Assembly (NCBI RefSeq): GCF_004016445.2
Contig: NZ_SADT02000002.1
Coordinates: forward strand, 248,001-312,000
Length of the DNA stretch: 64,000 nucleotides
Source of the DNA: Mesorhizobium sp. M2E.F.Ca.ET.219.01.1.1
GTDB taxonomy: Bacteria > Pseudomonadota > Alphaproteobacteria > Rhizobiales > Rhizobiaceae
Direction: 5' to 3'
Positions 37,096 through 46,338 of the stretch are shown one piece after another; the stretch's first letter is position 1, and each line of letters starts with the position of its first letter. The notes below the pieces were generated by a model. That model made no database searches and was not told the DNA's origin. It saw nothing but the letters and a program-made list of their open reading frames with translations. The position numbers and the translations under genes are program-made.

Positions 37096-39465
37096 TCAGG
37101 ATCGCGGCTTTGACTTCTGCGGATCGTAATGGGCAAAAGCCACGACGTGTGCCGGCAGCCGCTTGGCATGGCCGTCGAGCTTGCCGATCTCGACCTCGGT
37201 GCCGATGTCGGCATGGGTGACGTCGAGCCTTGCCAGCGCGATGGTCTTGCCGAGCACCGGCGAGCGCATGCCGGACGTGACCACGCCGATCTGGGCGCGG
37301 CCGACATGGACGCAGTCGCCATGGCCGACCGGAATGTTGGCATCGATGTCGAGCCCGACGAGCTTGTGCTGCGGGTGCTCCTTGCGCCGGATCAGCGCGT
37401 CGCGGCCGATGAAGTCGTCGGCCTTGGTCTTGAGCGGCACGGTGAAGCCGATGCCGGCCTCGAACGGATCGGTCTGGTCGGAGAATTCGTAACCGGCGAA
37501 GATCAGCCCGGCCTCGATGCGCACCATGTCGAGCGCCTGCAGGCCCATCGGCTTCAGCCCGTGCGGCTGGCCGGCTTCCCAGACGGCGTCGAACACCTTT
37601 TCCGCGTCGCGCGGATGGCACCAGATTTCATAGCCGAGCTCGCCCGTATAGCCGGTGCGCGAGACCACGACCGGCACGCCATTGCCGCCGCCGATGCGCG
37701 CGACGGCGAAGCGGAACCATTCGAGCTCGCGGATCGAGGGCTGCACTGGCGAAGTCCAGATCACTTCCTTCAAAATGTCGCGGCTCTTCGGCCCCTGCAC
37801 GGCGATGTTGTGCATCTGGTCGGTGGACGAGCGCACCAGCACGTTGAGGCCGAGCTTCTTGGCGGTCTCGCGCAGCCACTCGCCGGACAGATCGTCGCCG
37901 CCGACCCAGCGGAAATTGTCCTTGCCGAGTCGAAGCAGCGTGCCGTCGTCGATCATGCCGCCATGCTCGTAGCACATCGCGGTGTAGACGACCTGGCCGA
38001 CGCCGAGCTTCTTGACGTCACGGGTCAGCGTGTATTGCAGCAGCGCCTCGGCATCGGGTCCGGTGACCTCGAACTTGCGCAGTGGCGACAGGTCCATGAT
38101 CACAGCGTCCTGCCGGCAGGCCCAGTATTCGGCGATCGGCCCTTCCTTGGCGAAGGAATTGGCCAGCCAATAGCCCCTGTATTCGACGAAGTCGCGCGTG
38201 TGCTTGGCAAAGCTCGAATGAAAGGCTGTCTCGCGGGTCATTTTCGGTTCCGAGTCGGGCTTCATGCGTCTGGCGATCGCTCGCGAGAATTTGTGCTGGC
38301 CGGAGTAGCTGCGCACATGGATGTCGGTGAGGTCCCAGCCATTGGATGGCGTGGTGTCGTCCGGGCAGGCCGAGGACACGCAGACGATGTCAGTCAGGGC
38401 CCTGAGCAGCACATAGTCGCCCGGGCGCGACCACGGCTCGTCCGACACCATCACGCCATGCGCGTCGATCGCCGTGTTGAAGAAGAAGTTGATCGCCATC
38501 CACCCGGCGCGGGGCGTTACGCCCTTGTCGGCAAGCGCCTTGTTGAAATTCTCCGAGCAGTTGGTGTGGCCGGGATAGCCGATGTCGTCGTAGTATTTGG
38601 CGGCGCAGGCGAGCGCGAAAGCGTCGTGCCGACCGCATGTGTCCTGCACCACCTCGACCAGCGGCTCCATGTCCTGGTCGTAATATTTCGAATGCAGGCC
38701 GGGCATCGGATAGGCCGAGCCCATCAGCGTGCGGGTGGTGGTGACGTCGAGCGGCAGGTCGCGGCCCTTGTCCAGCTTGCGCGCCGAAAAGCACTGGAAG
38801 TCGGTGCATTGCCGGCCATCGACATCGATGATCTGCAGATAGTCGCCCGCCTTGACGAAATAGGCTTCGGCGGTTGCCGATTTCACGCGCAGATCGAGCA
38901 CCGGATCGGCGAGCGGATCGGCAAGCTGGCCTCTTGTCTTCAGCCGGATCGTGGCGCGGCGCACGATTACGGTCAGCGGCGTCGCCGTGTTGTGGCCGTC
39001 GACCAGCATCGGCCCGCCGGGCGCCGCTATCAGCAGCGCGCCGTCGCGCTGCACGGAAAAGCTCTGCTCGGTGCCGGCCGGCGTGGCGCCGCCGAACACG
39101 CGCACGCCTTTCGGTTGGTCGAGTTGCACCTTGCGGCGCTCGAGGCTGAGGCGCAGCGCCGAGAGGCTGTCGTCGCCCTCGGCGAGCAGCGCCTTGATGC
39201 CGGCCGCATTGCTGTTGGAACGCTCGCCGAAAATGCCGGGATCGGTGACGCCGGATTTGTCCCAGGCCAAAAGCTCGCAAGGCTGCCCGCCTTCGACATT
39301 GGTGACGCTGACGCTGTCGCCCGCCTCGACATTGATGAGCACCGCGCCATTGCCCTGCACGGTGTAGCGCTCCAGGCCCGGCGGCAGGCGGATCTCGCCA
39401 GGCCTCAGGATCAGGCTGGGCTTGGGCGGTCCGGACTGGAAGGCGGGGTAGGGCGACTGGCTCAT
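37096..39465 (-). CDS. tdm: Trimethylamine N-oxide demethylase
   Basis: 789 residues. The two-part architecture matches Tdm of Methylocella and roseobacters: an N-terminal DUF1989 region (about 1-400) that binds zinc, with cysteines in DGRQCTDFQCF, HTNCSEN and DIVCVSSACPDD, and a C-terminal GcvT-like tetrahydrofolate-binding region (about 430-789; RTGYTGELGYEIW). It converts TMAO to dimethylamine and formaldehyde, the latter passed to folate. The ATG at 39465 has GGAGGG upstream. Context with tmm, dmm and gmaS supports this over a plain aminomethyltransferase. A regulatory palindrome lies 40 bases upstream. Confidence 0.9.
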   Translation of the reverse strand: MSQSPYPAFQSGPPKPSLILRPGEIRLPPGLERYTVQGNGAVLINVEAGDSVSVTNVEGGQPCELLAWDKSGVTDPGIFGERSNSNAAGIKALLAEGDDSLSALRLSLERRKVQLDQPKGVRVFGGATPAGTEQSFSVQRDGALLIAAPGGPMLVDGHNTATPLTVIVRRATIRLKTRGQLADPLADPVLDLRVKSATAEAYFVKAGDYLQIIDVDGRQCTDFQCFSARKLDKGRDLPLDVTTTRTLMGSAYPMPGLHSKYYDQDMEPLVEVVQDTCGRHDAFALACAAKYYDDIGYPGHTNCSENFNKALADKGVTPRAGWMAINFFFNTAIDAHGVMVSDEPWSRPGDYVLLRALTDIVCVSSACPDDTTPSNGWDLTDIHVRSYSGQHKFSRAIARRMKPDSEPKMTRETAFHSSFAKHTRDFVEYRGYWLANSFAKEGPIAEYWACRQDAVIMDLSPLRKFEVTGPDAEALLQYTLTRDVKKLGVGQVVYTAMCYEHGGMIDDGTLLRLGKDNFRWVGGDDLSGEWLRETAKKLGLNVLVRSSTDQMHNIAVQGPKSRDILKEVIWTSPVQPSIRELEWFRFAVARIGGGNGVPVVVSRTGYTGELGYEIWCHPRDAEKVFDAVWEAGQPHGLKPMGLQALDMVRIEAGLIFAGYEFSDQTDPFEAGIGFTVPLKTKADDFIGRDALIRRKEHPQHKLVGLDIDANIPVGHGDCVHVGRAQIGVVTSGMRSPVLGKTIALARLDVTHADIGTEVEIGKLDGHAKRLPAHVVAFAHYDPQKSKPRS

Positions 39466-39504
39466 CTCAAACCCTCCTCCGAGCGAGAAACAAGGTTGCC
39501 TGTG

Positions 39505-39522
39505 TGTAAAATTATTTTCGCT
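39505..39522 (-). promoter_or_regulatory. Predicted amine-regulon operator upstream of tdm
   Basis: On the minus strand AGCGAAA-ATAA-TTTTACA fits the palindrome AGYGAAA-N4-TTTYRYW found near tmm, mgsA and the gene starting at 52748. It ends 40 bases before the tdm start. Confidence 0.55.
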
Positions 39523-39620
39523 GAGAGAATAGCAGGGTGAGGGCGTTTGGCAAGGCTGCGGTGCCGTCATTGGTGCCGTCGCTCAGGCAGGTTCTTGCCG
39601 ATCAACCTAATCCCGAACGT

Positions 39621-39802
39621 CGGCGCCGCCCCTCATCCGCCCTTCGGGCACCTTCTCCCCGTAAACGGGGCGAAGGACGCTGCCGCCTTCGATTTCGCCA
39701 ATCACCAACGCTGCAGGTCGGAGTGCCGTCGTTGCGGCCAGCCCCTTCTCCCCGTCACTATACGGGGACAAGATGCCGGCAGGCAGATGAGGGGCAGCGC
39801 CG
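39621..39802. repeat. Inverted pair of intergenic repeat arms
   Basis: CGGCGCCGCCCCTCATC...CCTTCTCCCCG (39621-39675) recurs inverted at 39742-39802 (CCTTCTCCCCG...GATGAGGGGCAGCGCCG). Each arm also has its own small CCCCGT/ACGGGG hairpin. It fills most of the 355-base gap between mgdD and tdm, and could form a terminator for the mgd operon, whose stop is at 39821. Confidence 0.75.
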
Positions 39803-39820
39803 AGTTTCGCCGGTTGGACG

Positions 39821-40456
39821 CTAAAGATCCTCGGAATGGCCGATGGTCGCGCCATACTCGGCAGCGGAGTCTAGAATGGTATGCCAGAGGCTCTCGGCAA
39901 AAGTTGCGAACACCAAGAGATTGAACACAGCCTGGCCATTGCGATCATCACCGCGCCACAGCGTAACACTCGTGTGGTCCATCGACGTGGCAGCGGCCGC
40001 ACCCACGCCGAACACATCGGGATGCAAATCGACCGACGACAGCTTGGCGAGCATCGCGCGGGCCTTGTCGCCGGAGATGCTGATCAGCGCCCGCGCATGG
40101 CTCTGGTCGGACAGCGAAGCCGAGCCGGCAAATACAGGCGCAAGAGCCGCCATTGTGTGCTTGCCACCCTTGGACAGCACAAGGAACTGGTCCGGTCCCG
40201 ACCAGATCAGCGTCGCATCGGCCGTAGCGACAGTCTTGGGCGTTTCCGGCGCGGCAGCACCGAAGCGCGCCTGCGCGGCCTTCGCCGTCTCGCCGGCCTT
40301 GCCGCGCCGCGCCATCACCTGGATGAGGTCGAAATTGCGGATCTCGGTCAGCGCCACTCCGGCGTCACCCTGCACACCATAGGGGCCGGCGACCAGCGCG
40401 CGGTCGAGCGGGCTGCGGACGTCCCAGGAAAAATCAGCCACGCTGGCGCCCTCCAT
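39821..40456 (-). CDS. mgdD: N-methylglutamate dehydrogenase subunit D (sarcosine oxidase gamma-like)
   Basis: 211 residues, GcvT/YgfZ-like fold of the SoxG family with no cofactor motif. It is the smallest folate-domain-like subunit of the four-subunit enzyme. The ATG at 40456 lies inside the end of mgdC (23-base overlap), so the subunits are translated together. It is the last gene of the mgs-gmaS-mgd operon. Sequence alone would be called sarcosine oxidase gamma; the operon points to N-methylglutamate. Confidence 0.82.
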   Translation of the reverse strand: MEGASVADFSWDVRSPLDRALVAGPYGVQGDAGVALTEIRNFDLIQVMARRGKAGETAKAAQARFGAAAPETPKTVATADATLIWSGPDQFLVLSKGGKHTMAALAPVFAGSASLSDQSHARALISISGDKARAMLAKLSSVDLHPDVFGVGAAAATSMDHTSVTLWRGDDRNGQAVFNLLVFATFAESLWHTILDSAAEYGATIGHSEDL

Positions 40457-43418
40457 CCGGATCGTAGAAGACGGAATTGCAGAGCTCGACATCGTAGTCC
40501 TCTGAGCGCAGCGGGTCGTGCGCGCGCACGATCTCGCCGATCCGCTCGCGGCCGCGCTCGACGAGGCCGAGCCCGATCCACTGGTCGAGCACCGGCGAGA
40601 AGCAGACCGAGGTGACATAGCCTTGGTCGTTGTCGGGGCCGGGCGTCTCGCCCTTCGGAATGATGTGCGCGCCGGAGCGCAGGCGCCGTGCCTTGTCGGT
40701 CGGCTTGATGCCGACGACCACCTGCCGGTTCGGCGCGGTGAGCGCCTCGCGGCCCGCCATGACGCGGCCGATGAAATGCTTCTTGGTCGACATCATCTTG
40801 CCGAGGCCAAGATCGCCCGCAGTGGTGGTGCCGTTGAGCTCCGGTCCGGCGACATGGCCCTTTTCGATGCGCATCACGCCGAGCGCTTCGGTGCCGTAAG
40901 GCGTCACGCCGAATGGCTTGCCGGCGATCATCAGATTGCGTGCCATCGCCTCGCCGTAACGCGCCGGCACCGAAATCTCGAACGCCATCTCGCCGGAGAA
41001 GGAGATGCGGAACAGCCTTGCCTTCAGGCCGCCGCGCAGCTTGACCTCGCGCGCGCCCATGAACGGGAAGCCTTCGTTCGACAGGTCTTCGGACTCATCA
41101 ACGATTTGTTGCAGCAGTTTCCGCGCACTCGGCCCGGCGATCGAGAACTGCGCCCACTGATCGGAAACCGACGTAAGCTGCACATCGAGCTCGGGGAACA
41201 GCACCTGCCGGCAGAACTCCAGATGCTGCATCACCAGCCCGGCCTTGGCCGTGGTGGTGGTGAGGAAATAATGGTCTTCGGCCAGACGCGAAGTCGTGCC
41301 GTCGTCATAGACGATGCCGTCCTCGCGCAGCATCAAGCCGTAGCGCGCCTTGCCGACGGCGAGGCTGGAGAAGGCGTTGATGTAGACGCGGTCGAGGAAG
41401 GCGCCGGCGTCGGGCCCGTGCACGTCGATCTTGCCGAGCGTCGAGACATCGCAGAAGCCGACGCCGCTGCGCACTGCCTTGACCTCGCGGGTCACCGATT
41501 CCAGCCAGTCCTTCTCTCCCGCGTGCGGATACCACTGCGCCCGCTTCCACAGGCCGGTGTCGACAAACACCGCGCCCTGTTCGGCGGCCCAATGATGCGA
41601 CGGCGTCAGCCGTGTCGCATGGAAATTCTCGTCGCGGTGATGGCCGGCGAAAGCGCCGATGGCGACCGGCACATAGGGCGGCCGGTAGATCGTGGTGCCT
41701 GTCTCGGGGATCGACTTGCCGCTGACCGCCGCCATGATGGCGAGGCCGGCAACATTGGAGGTCTTGCCCTGGTCGGTCGCCATGCCGAGCGTCGTGTAGC
41801 GCTTCAGATGCTCGACCGATTGAAAACCCTCGCGCTGCGCCAATTCGACATCGGAAGCGGTGACGTCATGCTGCTGATCGACGAAGGCCTTGCCCTTGCC
41901 GGCGACATGCCAGAGCGGCGTCAGCGAAAACGCCTCGTCGTCGGCGACAGGCATGGAGCCGATATTGCCGCCGCGCCCGGCATCGCGTGCCGCGGCAGCG
42001 CCGGCTTCGAACCCTTCGCGCAGGCAGGCGCCGAGACCGAAAGCGCCGTTGGCGGCGCCCGCGGCGACCATGCCGGGCGGCGCGCCGTCCGGCACGAAGG
42101 CCGCGATGTCGTCGCGCCATTTCGGCCGGCCGCGATGGTAGGAGGTGAGCCCGACCGCCGGATTCCAGCCGCCGGAGACGGCAAGCCCGTCCGCCTCGAC
42201 CTCGGCGCGCGCGCCGCCGGTCAGCGCGACGGAAATCTTGCGCACGCCGGTCTTGCCGCCATCGACAGCGGAGACCGAGCCGTGCAGCACCGGGAAGCCG
42301 CCCTTGCTGGCCAGCGAGCGATGCGCCGGCGAAACGTCCGGCCGGGCATCGATCACGGCCGCCACCTGCAGCCCTGCCGCGATCGCCGTTTCGGCCGTTC
42401 GCCAGCCATCCTCGTTGTTGGTGAAGAGCGCGATGCGTCTGGCCGGCGCAGCGGCGTAGCGGTTGATATAGCAGCGCATGGCCGATGCCATCATCACGCC
42501 CGGCGTGTCGTTGCCGGCAAAGACGATGGGACGCTCGATCGCGCCGGCGGCGACGACGCAGCGCTTGGCGACGATGCGCCACAGCCGCTGCCGCACCTGA
42601 TGCTCCGGCGGCACCGGCACATGGTCGTTGACGCGCTCGATCGCGCCATAGGTGCCGCCGTCATAGACGCCGAACAAAGTCGTGCGCGTCATGATGCGTA
42701 CATCCGGCAGCGCAGTCAGTTCGGCAACCGCGCGCGCAACCCATTCGGCGGCGGGCAGTCCGTCGATGGCGCCGCCATCGGCAAGCAGCCGCCCGCCCAG
42801 GACAAAGTCCTCCTCGCACAGGATGACGCGCGCGCCGCTACGGCCGGCGGCAAGGGCAGCCGCCAGACCAGCCGGCCCGGAACCCGCGATCACCACGTCG
42901 CAATGCGCCCAGGCCTTGTCATAGTGATCGGGATCGGAAACGCCTGCCGCGCGGCCGAGGCCGGCGGCGCGCCGAATCGCCGGCTCGTAGATCGCTTCCC
43001 AGAATTTCGCCGGCCACATGAAGGTCTTGTAGTAGAAGCCGGCGACGAAGATCGGCGCGAACAACTGGTTGACCGACATGACGTCGAAATTGAGCGACGG
43101 CCAGCGGTTCTGGCTGGCGGCTTCGAGGCCTTCATAGAGTTCGGCCGTGGTCGCCTTGGTGTTCGGCTCGCGCCGCGCGCCGCTGCGCAATTCGACCAGC
43201 GCGTTGGGCTCTTCCGAACCGGCGGTGAGGACGCCGCGCGGGCGGTGATATTTGAAGGAGCGGCCGACCAGCTTGACGCCGTTGGCAACCAGCGCGGAAG
43301 CCAGCGTGTCGCCCTGGAAGCCGAGCAGGGTCTTGCCGTCGAAGCGGAAGCTCAGCGACGTTGAGCGATCGATGACACCGCCGTTCGCCAGCCGGTGTGT
43401 TTGCGCGCCGGCGACCAT
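40434..43418 (-). CDS. mgdC: N-methylglutamate dehydrogenase subunit C (sarcosine oxidase alpha-like)
   Basis: 994 residues. The order of domains is: N-terminal SoxA domain (about 1-100; FKYHRPRGVLTAG), a pyridine-nucleotide/FAD-type Rossmann domain beginning VVIAGSGPAGLAAALAAG near residue 180, and a C-terminal GcvT-like folate domain (about 600-980). The folate domain would capture the methyl carbon released from N-methylglutamate. The ATG at 43418 overlaps the mgdB stop. Between tdm and gmaS, N-methylglutamate is a better substrate than sarcosine; no glyA or other sarcosine-linked gene is present. Confidence 0.87.
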   Translation of the reverse strand: MVAGAQTHRLANGGVIDRSTSLSFRFDGKTLLGFQGDTLASALVANGVKLVGRSFKYHRPRGVLTAGSEEPNALVELRSGARREPNTKATTAELYEGLEAASQNRWPSLNFDVMSVNQLFAPIFVAGFYYKTFMWPAKFWEAIYEPAIRRAAGLGRAAGVSDPDHYDKAWAHCDVVIAGSGPAGLAAALAAGRSGARVILCEEDFVLGGRLLADGGAIDGLPAAEWVARAVAELTALPDVRIMTRTTLFGVYDGGTYGAIERVNDHVPVPPEHQVRQRLWRIVAKRCVVAAGAIERPIVFAGNDTPGVMMASAMRCYINRYAAAPARRIALFTNNEDGWRTAETAIAAGLQVAAVIDARPDVSPAHRSLASKGGFPVLHGSVSAVDGGKTGVRKISVALTGGARAEVEADGLAVSGGWNPAVGLTSYHRGRPKWRDDIAAFVPDGAPPGMVAAGAANGAFGLGACLREGFEAGAAAARDAGRGGNIGSMPVADDEAFSLTPLWHVAGKGKAFVDQQHDVTASDVELAQREGFQSVEHLKRYTTLGMATDQGKTSNVAGLAIMAAVSGKSIPETGTTIYRPPYVPVAIGAFAGHHRDENFHATRLTPSHHWAAEQGAVFVDTGLWKRAQWYPHAGEKDWLESVTREVKAVRSGVGFCDVSTLGKIDVHGPDAGAFLDRVYINAFSSLAVGKARYGLMLREDGIVYDDGTTSRLAEDHYFLTTTTAKAGLVMQHLEFCRQVLFPELDVQLTSVSDQWAQFSIAGPSARKLLQQIVDESEDLSNEGFPFMGAREVKLRGGLKARLFRISFSGEMAFEISVPARYGEAMARNLMIAGKPFGVTPYGTEALGVMRIEKGHVAGPELNGTTTAGDLGLGKMMSTKKHFIGRVMAGREALTAPNRQVVVGIKPTDKARRLRSGAHIIPKGETPGPDNDQGYVTSVCFSPVLDQWIGLGLVERGRERIGEIVRAHDPLRSEDYDVELCNSVFYDPDGGRQRG

Positions 43419-43693
43419 CACGCACCAACCTTGGCGGCGCCGGCGCCCGCCGTCGGCTCGACGGCCGAAATCTCATGCGTCAGCGTGTTGCGCGTGACCT
43501 TCAGCCAGGCCCGGCAGCCGCCGCCATGGTACCAGTGCTCGCTCATCACGCCGGCGATGTTGTCGCGCAGATAGACGTAATCGTAGACGGCGTCCTCGCC
43601 GGCGTCGGCCGCGGGGCGCTGCGGCTTGGCGTCGCCGAGATAGGTGAACTCGCCGAGTTCGCGTTCGCCGCAGAAGGGACAGATTATACGCAT
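43418..43693 (-). CDS. mgdB: N-methylglutamate dehydrogenase subunit B (sarcosine oxidase delta-like)
   Basis: 91 residues, SoxD family. A zinc site is visible: CPFCG at residues 5-9 and the histidine/cysteine cluster in HWYHGGGCRAW. It sits between the two large flavoprotein subunits in the complex. The gene is 10 bases after mgdA and overlaps mgdC. Confidence 0.86.
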   Translation of the reverse strand: MRIICPFCGERELGEFTYLGDAKPQRPAADAGEDAVYDYVYLRDNIAGVMSEHWYHGGGCRAWLKVTRNTLTHEISAVEPTAGAGAAKVGA

Positions 43694-43703
43694 GGCTGGG
43701 TCT

Positions 43704-44957
43704 TCAATGGAGGTTCGGTTGGGCGCCCTGGCCCTTCTCGTCGATCATGGCGCCGCGCTGGAAGCGGTCGAGGCGGAAGCGGGCAGCCTCCTTGTGCGAC
43801 TCGTCGCGCGCCAGAAGATGAGCGAAGACGAGGCCTGAGCCCGGCGTTGCCTTGAAGCCGCCATAGCACCAGCCGGCATTGATATAGAGGCCGTCGACCG
43901 GGCTCTTGTCGATGATCGGCGTGCCGTCCATCGACATGTCCATGATGCCGCCCCACTGGCGCAGCAACCGCACGCGGCCGATCATCGGGATCAGCGCCAT
44001 GCCACCTTCGCAGACATCCTCGACCACCGGCAGGTTGCCGCGCTGGGCATAGGAATTATAGCCGTCGATGTCGCCGCCGAAGACCAGCCCGCCCTTGTCC
44101 GACTGGCTCACATAGAAGTGCCCGGCGCCGAAGGTCATGACGCCGGGGATGAGCGGCTTGATCGCCTCGGAGACGAAGGCCTGCAGAACATGGCTCTCGA
44201 TCGGCAGGCGCAAGCCGGCCATCGCCGCGACGCGCGAGGAAGAGCCGGCCACCGCCATGCCGACTTTACTGGCGCCTATCTTGCCGCGAGAGGTCTCGAC
44301 GCCGGTCACCTTGCCGTTGGCGTCGCGCACGAAGCCGGTGACCTCGCAATTCTGGATGATGTCGACACCGAGCCCGCTCGCCGCATGCGCATAGCCCCAG
44401 ACCACAGCGTCGTGGCGGGCCGTGCCGCCGCGGCGCTGCAGCAGCCCGCCCTGGATTGGAAAGCGCGCATTCTCGAAATTCAGGAATGGCAGCATTTTGC
44501 GCAGCGCCGCCTGGTCGAGCAGCTCGGCATCGATACCGTTGATGCGCATGGTGTTGCCGCGCCGGGCGAAGGCGTCGCGCTGCGCGTCGGAATGGTAGAG
44601 GTTGAGCACGCCGCGCTGGCTTACCATGGCGTTGTAGTTGAGGTCCTGCTCCATCCGCTCCCACAGCTTCATCGACAATTCGTAGAAGCGGGTATTGCCG
44701 GGCAGGCCGTAATTGGAGCGGATGATGGTGGTGTTGCGGCCGGCATTGCCGGAGCCGATCCAGCCTTTTTCGAGCACCGCGACGTTGCGGATGCCGAACT
44801 CGCTGGCGAGAAACCAGGCGGTGGCGAGCCCATGCCCGCCGCCGCCGATGATGATCACGTCGTAGCGATCCTTGGGTGCTGCGTCACGCCAGGTCGACTG
44901 CCAGTTCTTGTGGCCGGAGAGGGCGGCGCGAGCGAGCGAGAAGATCGAATATTTCAT
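43704..44957 (-). CDS. mgdA: N-methylglutamate dehydrogenase subunit A (sarcosine oxidase beta-like)
   Basis: 417 residues, FAD-dependent DAO-family oxidoreductase. The FAD-binding motif is DVIIIGGGGHGLATAWFLA near 33-51. The segment GSGNAGRNTTIIRSNY is typical of the SoxB/MgdA beta subunit. It holds the active site that oxidises N-methylglutamate to glutamate and formaldehyde. It lies 38 bases after gmaS on the same strand. The ribosome site before the ATG at 44957 is weak (GGAATGA). Confidence 0.87.
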   Translation of the reverse strand: MKYSIFSLARAALSGHKNWQSTWRDAAPKDRYDVIIIGGGGHGLATAWFLASEFGIRNVAVLEKGWIGSGNAGRNTTIIRSNYGLPGNTRFYELSMKLWERMEQDLNYNAMVSQRGVLNLYHSDAQRDAFARRGNTMRINGIDAELLDQAALRKMLPFLNFENARFPIQGGLLQRRGGTARHDAVVWGYAHAASGLGVDIIQNCEVTGFVRDANGKVTGVETSRGKIGASKVGMAVAGSSSRVAAMAGLRLPIESHVLQAFVSEAIKPLIPGVMTFGAGHFYVSQSDKGGLVFGGDIDGYNSYAQRGNLPVVEDVCEGGMALIPMIGRVRLLRQWGGIMDMSMDGTPIIDKSPVDGLYINAGWCYGGFKATPGSGLVFAHLLARDESHKEAARFRLDRFQRGAMIDEKGQGAQPNLH

Positions 44958-44995
44958 TGCGTCATTCCGAGGCCGCTCACCCGCAACGCTGGATG

Positions 44996-46303
44996 CTAGA
45001 TATCCAGCGTGTGGTCGCGCTCCCACTGCGTGAAGTGCGAAGCATAGGAATTCCATTCCTGCTGCTTCAGCTTTAGATATGCCGACGAAAATTCCTCACC
45101 CAGCGCCGCCTTGAGCGATTTGTCGTTGTCGAATTCGCGCAGCGCGTCGAGCAGGTTGAGCGGCAGTTTCGGCGCGTCCGTGACGGTATGGCCGAACTGA
45201 TACATGTCGATGTCGTAGCGCTTGCCGGGGTCGGCCTTGGAGCGGATGCCGTCGAGGCCGGCGGCGATGATGACGGCCTGCAGGAGGTAGGGGTTGGCGG
45301 CGCCGTCGGGCAGGCGCAGCTCGAAGCGCCCAGGTCCCGGCACGCGCACCATGTGGGTGCGGTTGTTGCCGGTCCAGGTCACCGTGTTCGGCGCCCAGGT
45401 CGCGCCGGATATAGTGCGCGGCGCGTTGATGCGCTTGTAGGAATTGACCGTCGGGTTGGTGATCGCGGCAAGCGCCGAGGCATGCTTCATGATGCCGCCG
45501 AGGAAGTTCCTGCCCTTGACGGAGAGGCCGAGCTCCTCCGAATTGTCGGCAAAGACATTGGTCTTGCCGGCCTCATCCCACACCGAGATATGCGCATGGC
45601 AGCCATTGCCGGTCAGGCCCTGGAAGGGCTTCGGCATGAACGTCGCGCGCAGGCCATGCTTTTCCGCGATCGACTTGACCATGAACTTGAAGAAGGAGTG
45701 CTTGTCGGCGGTCGCCAACGCGTGATCGAAGTTCCAGTTCATCTCGAACTGGCCGTTGGCGTCCTCGTGGTCGTTCTGGTATGGGCCCCAGCCAAGCGCC
45801 AGCATATGGTCGCAGATCTCGGCGATGACGTCGTAGCGGCGCATCACCGCCTGCTGGTCATAGCAGGGCTTTGAGGCTGTATCGTATTCGTCGGAGATCG
45901 CCTTGCCGTCGGGCGAGATCAGGAAGAACTCGGCCTCGACGCCGGTCTTGACATGCATGCCGTCGCGGGCGGCTTCATCGATCACCCGCTTCAGGGTGTT
46001 GCGCGGCGCCTGGTCGACGAGCTTGTCGTCCATCACGCAGGTGGCCGCCACCCAGGCGACCTCGGGCTTCCAGGGCAATTGGATGACCGAATCCGGATCC
46101 GGCACCGCCAGCATGTCCGGATGCGCCGGCGTGAGGTCGAGCCAGGTCGCGAAGCCGGCGAAGCCCGCGCCGTCCTTCTGCATGTCGGCGATCGCCTGCG
46201 CCGGCACCAGCTTGGCGCGTTGCCCGCTGAACAGGTCGGTGTAGGAGATCATGAAATATTTGACGCCGTTCTCCTTGGCGAATGCGGCGAGATCGTTCCC
46301 CAT
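44996..46303 (-). CDS. gmaS: Gamma-glutamylmethylamide synthetase
   Basis: 435 residues, glutamine-synthetase fold. It ligates methylamine to glutamate with ATP, making gamma-glutamylmethylamide. The opening (VKYFMISYTDLFSGQRAKLV) and GPYQNDHEDANGQFEMNW match characterised GmaS proteins. Metal and ATP-site residues such as those in NGCHAHIS and PGRFELRLPDG are present. Its position between mgsABC and mgdABCD supports GmaS over GlnA or GlnIII. The ATG at 46303 has GCGAGGAA upstream. Confidence 0.92.
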   Translation of the reverse strand: MGNDLAAFAKENGVKYFMISYTDLFSGQRAKLVPAQAIADMQKDGAGFAGFATWLDLTPAHPDMLAVPDPDSVIQLPWKPEVAWVAATCVMDDKLVDQAPRNTLKRVIDEAARDGMHVKTGVEAEFFLISPDGKAISDEYDTASKPCYDQQAVMRRYDVIAEICDHMLALGWGPYQNDHEDANGQFEMNWNFDHALATADKHSFFKFMVKSIAEKHGLRATFMPKPFQGLTGNGCHAHISVWDEAGKTNVFADNSEELGLSVKGRNFLGGIMKHASALAAITNPTVNSYKRINAPRTISGATWAPNTVTWTGNNRTHMVRVPGPGRFELRLPDGAANPYLLQAVIIAAGLDGIRSKADPGKRYDIDMYQFGHTVTDAPKLPLNLLDALREFDNDKSLKAALGEEFSSAYLKLKQQEWNSYASHFTQWERDHTLDI

Positions 46304-46338
46304 TATAGTTCCTCGCTTACGTGGTCTTGGAAGTTGTC

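Noticed and set aside
37096..39465. Plain glycine-cleavage aminomethyltransferase
   Set aside because: The ~400-residue DUF1989 part with cysteine motifs ahead of the GcvT domain is the TMAO demethylase architecture.
39821..44957. soxBDAG heterotetrameric sarcosine oxidase
   Set aside because: The fold is right, but the operon with mgsABC and gmaS and the neighbouring tdm/tmm genes indicate N-methylglutamate dehydrogenase, a known homologue.
44996..46303. Glutamine synthetase (GlnA or GlnIII)
   Set aside because: N-terminal and active-site segments match gamma-glutamylmethylamide synthetases, and the flanking genes use its product.
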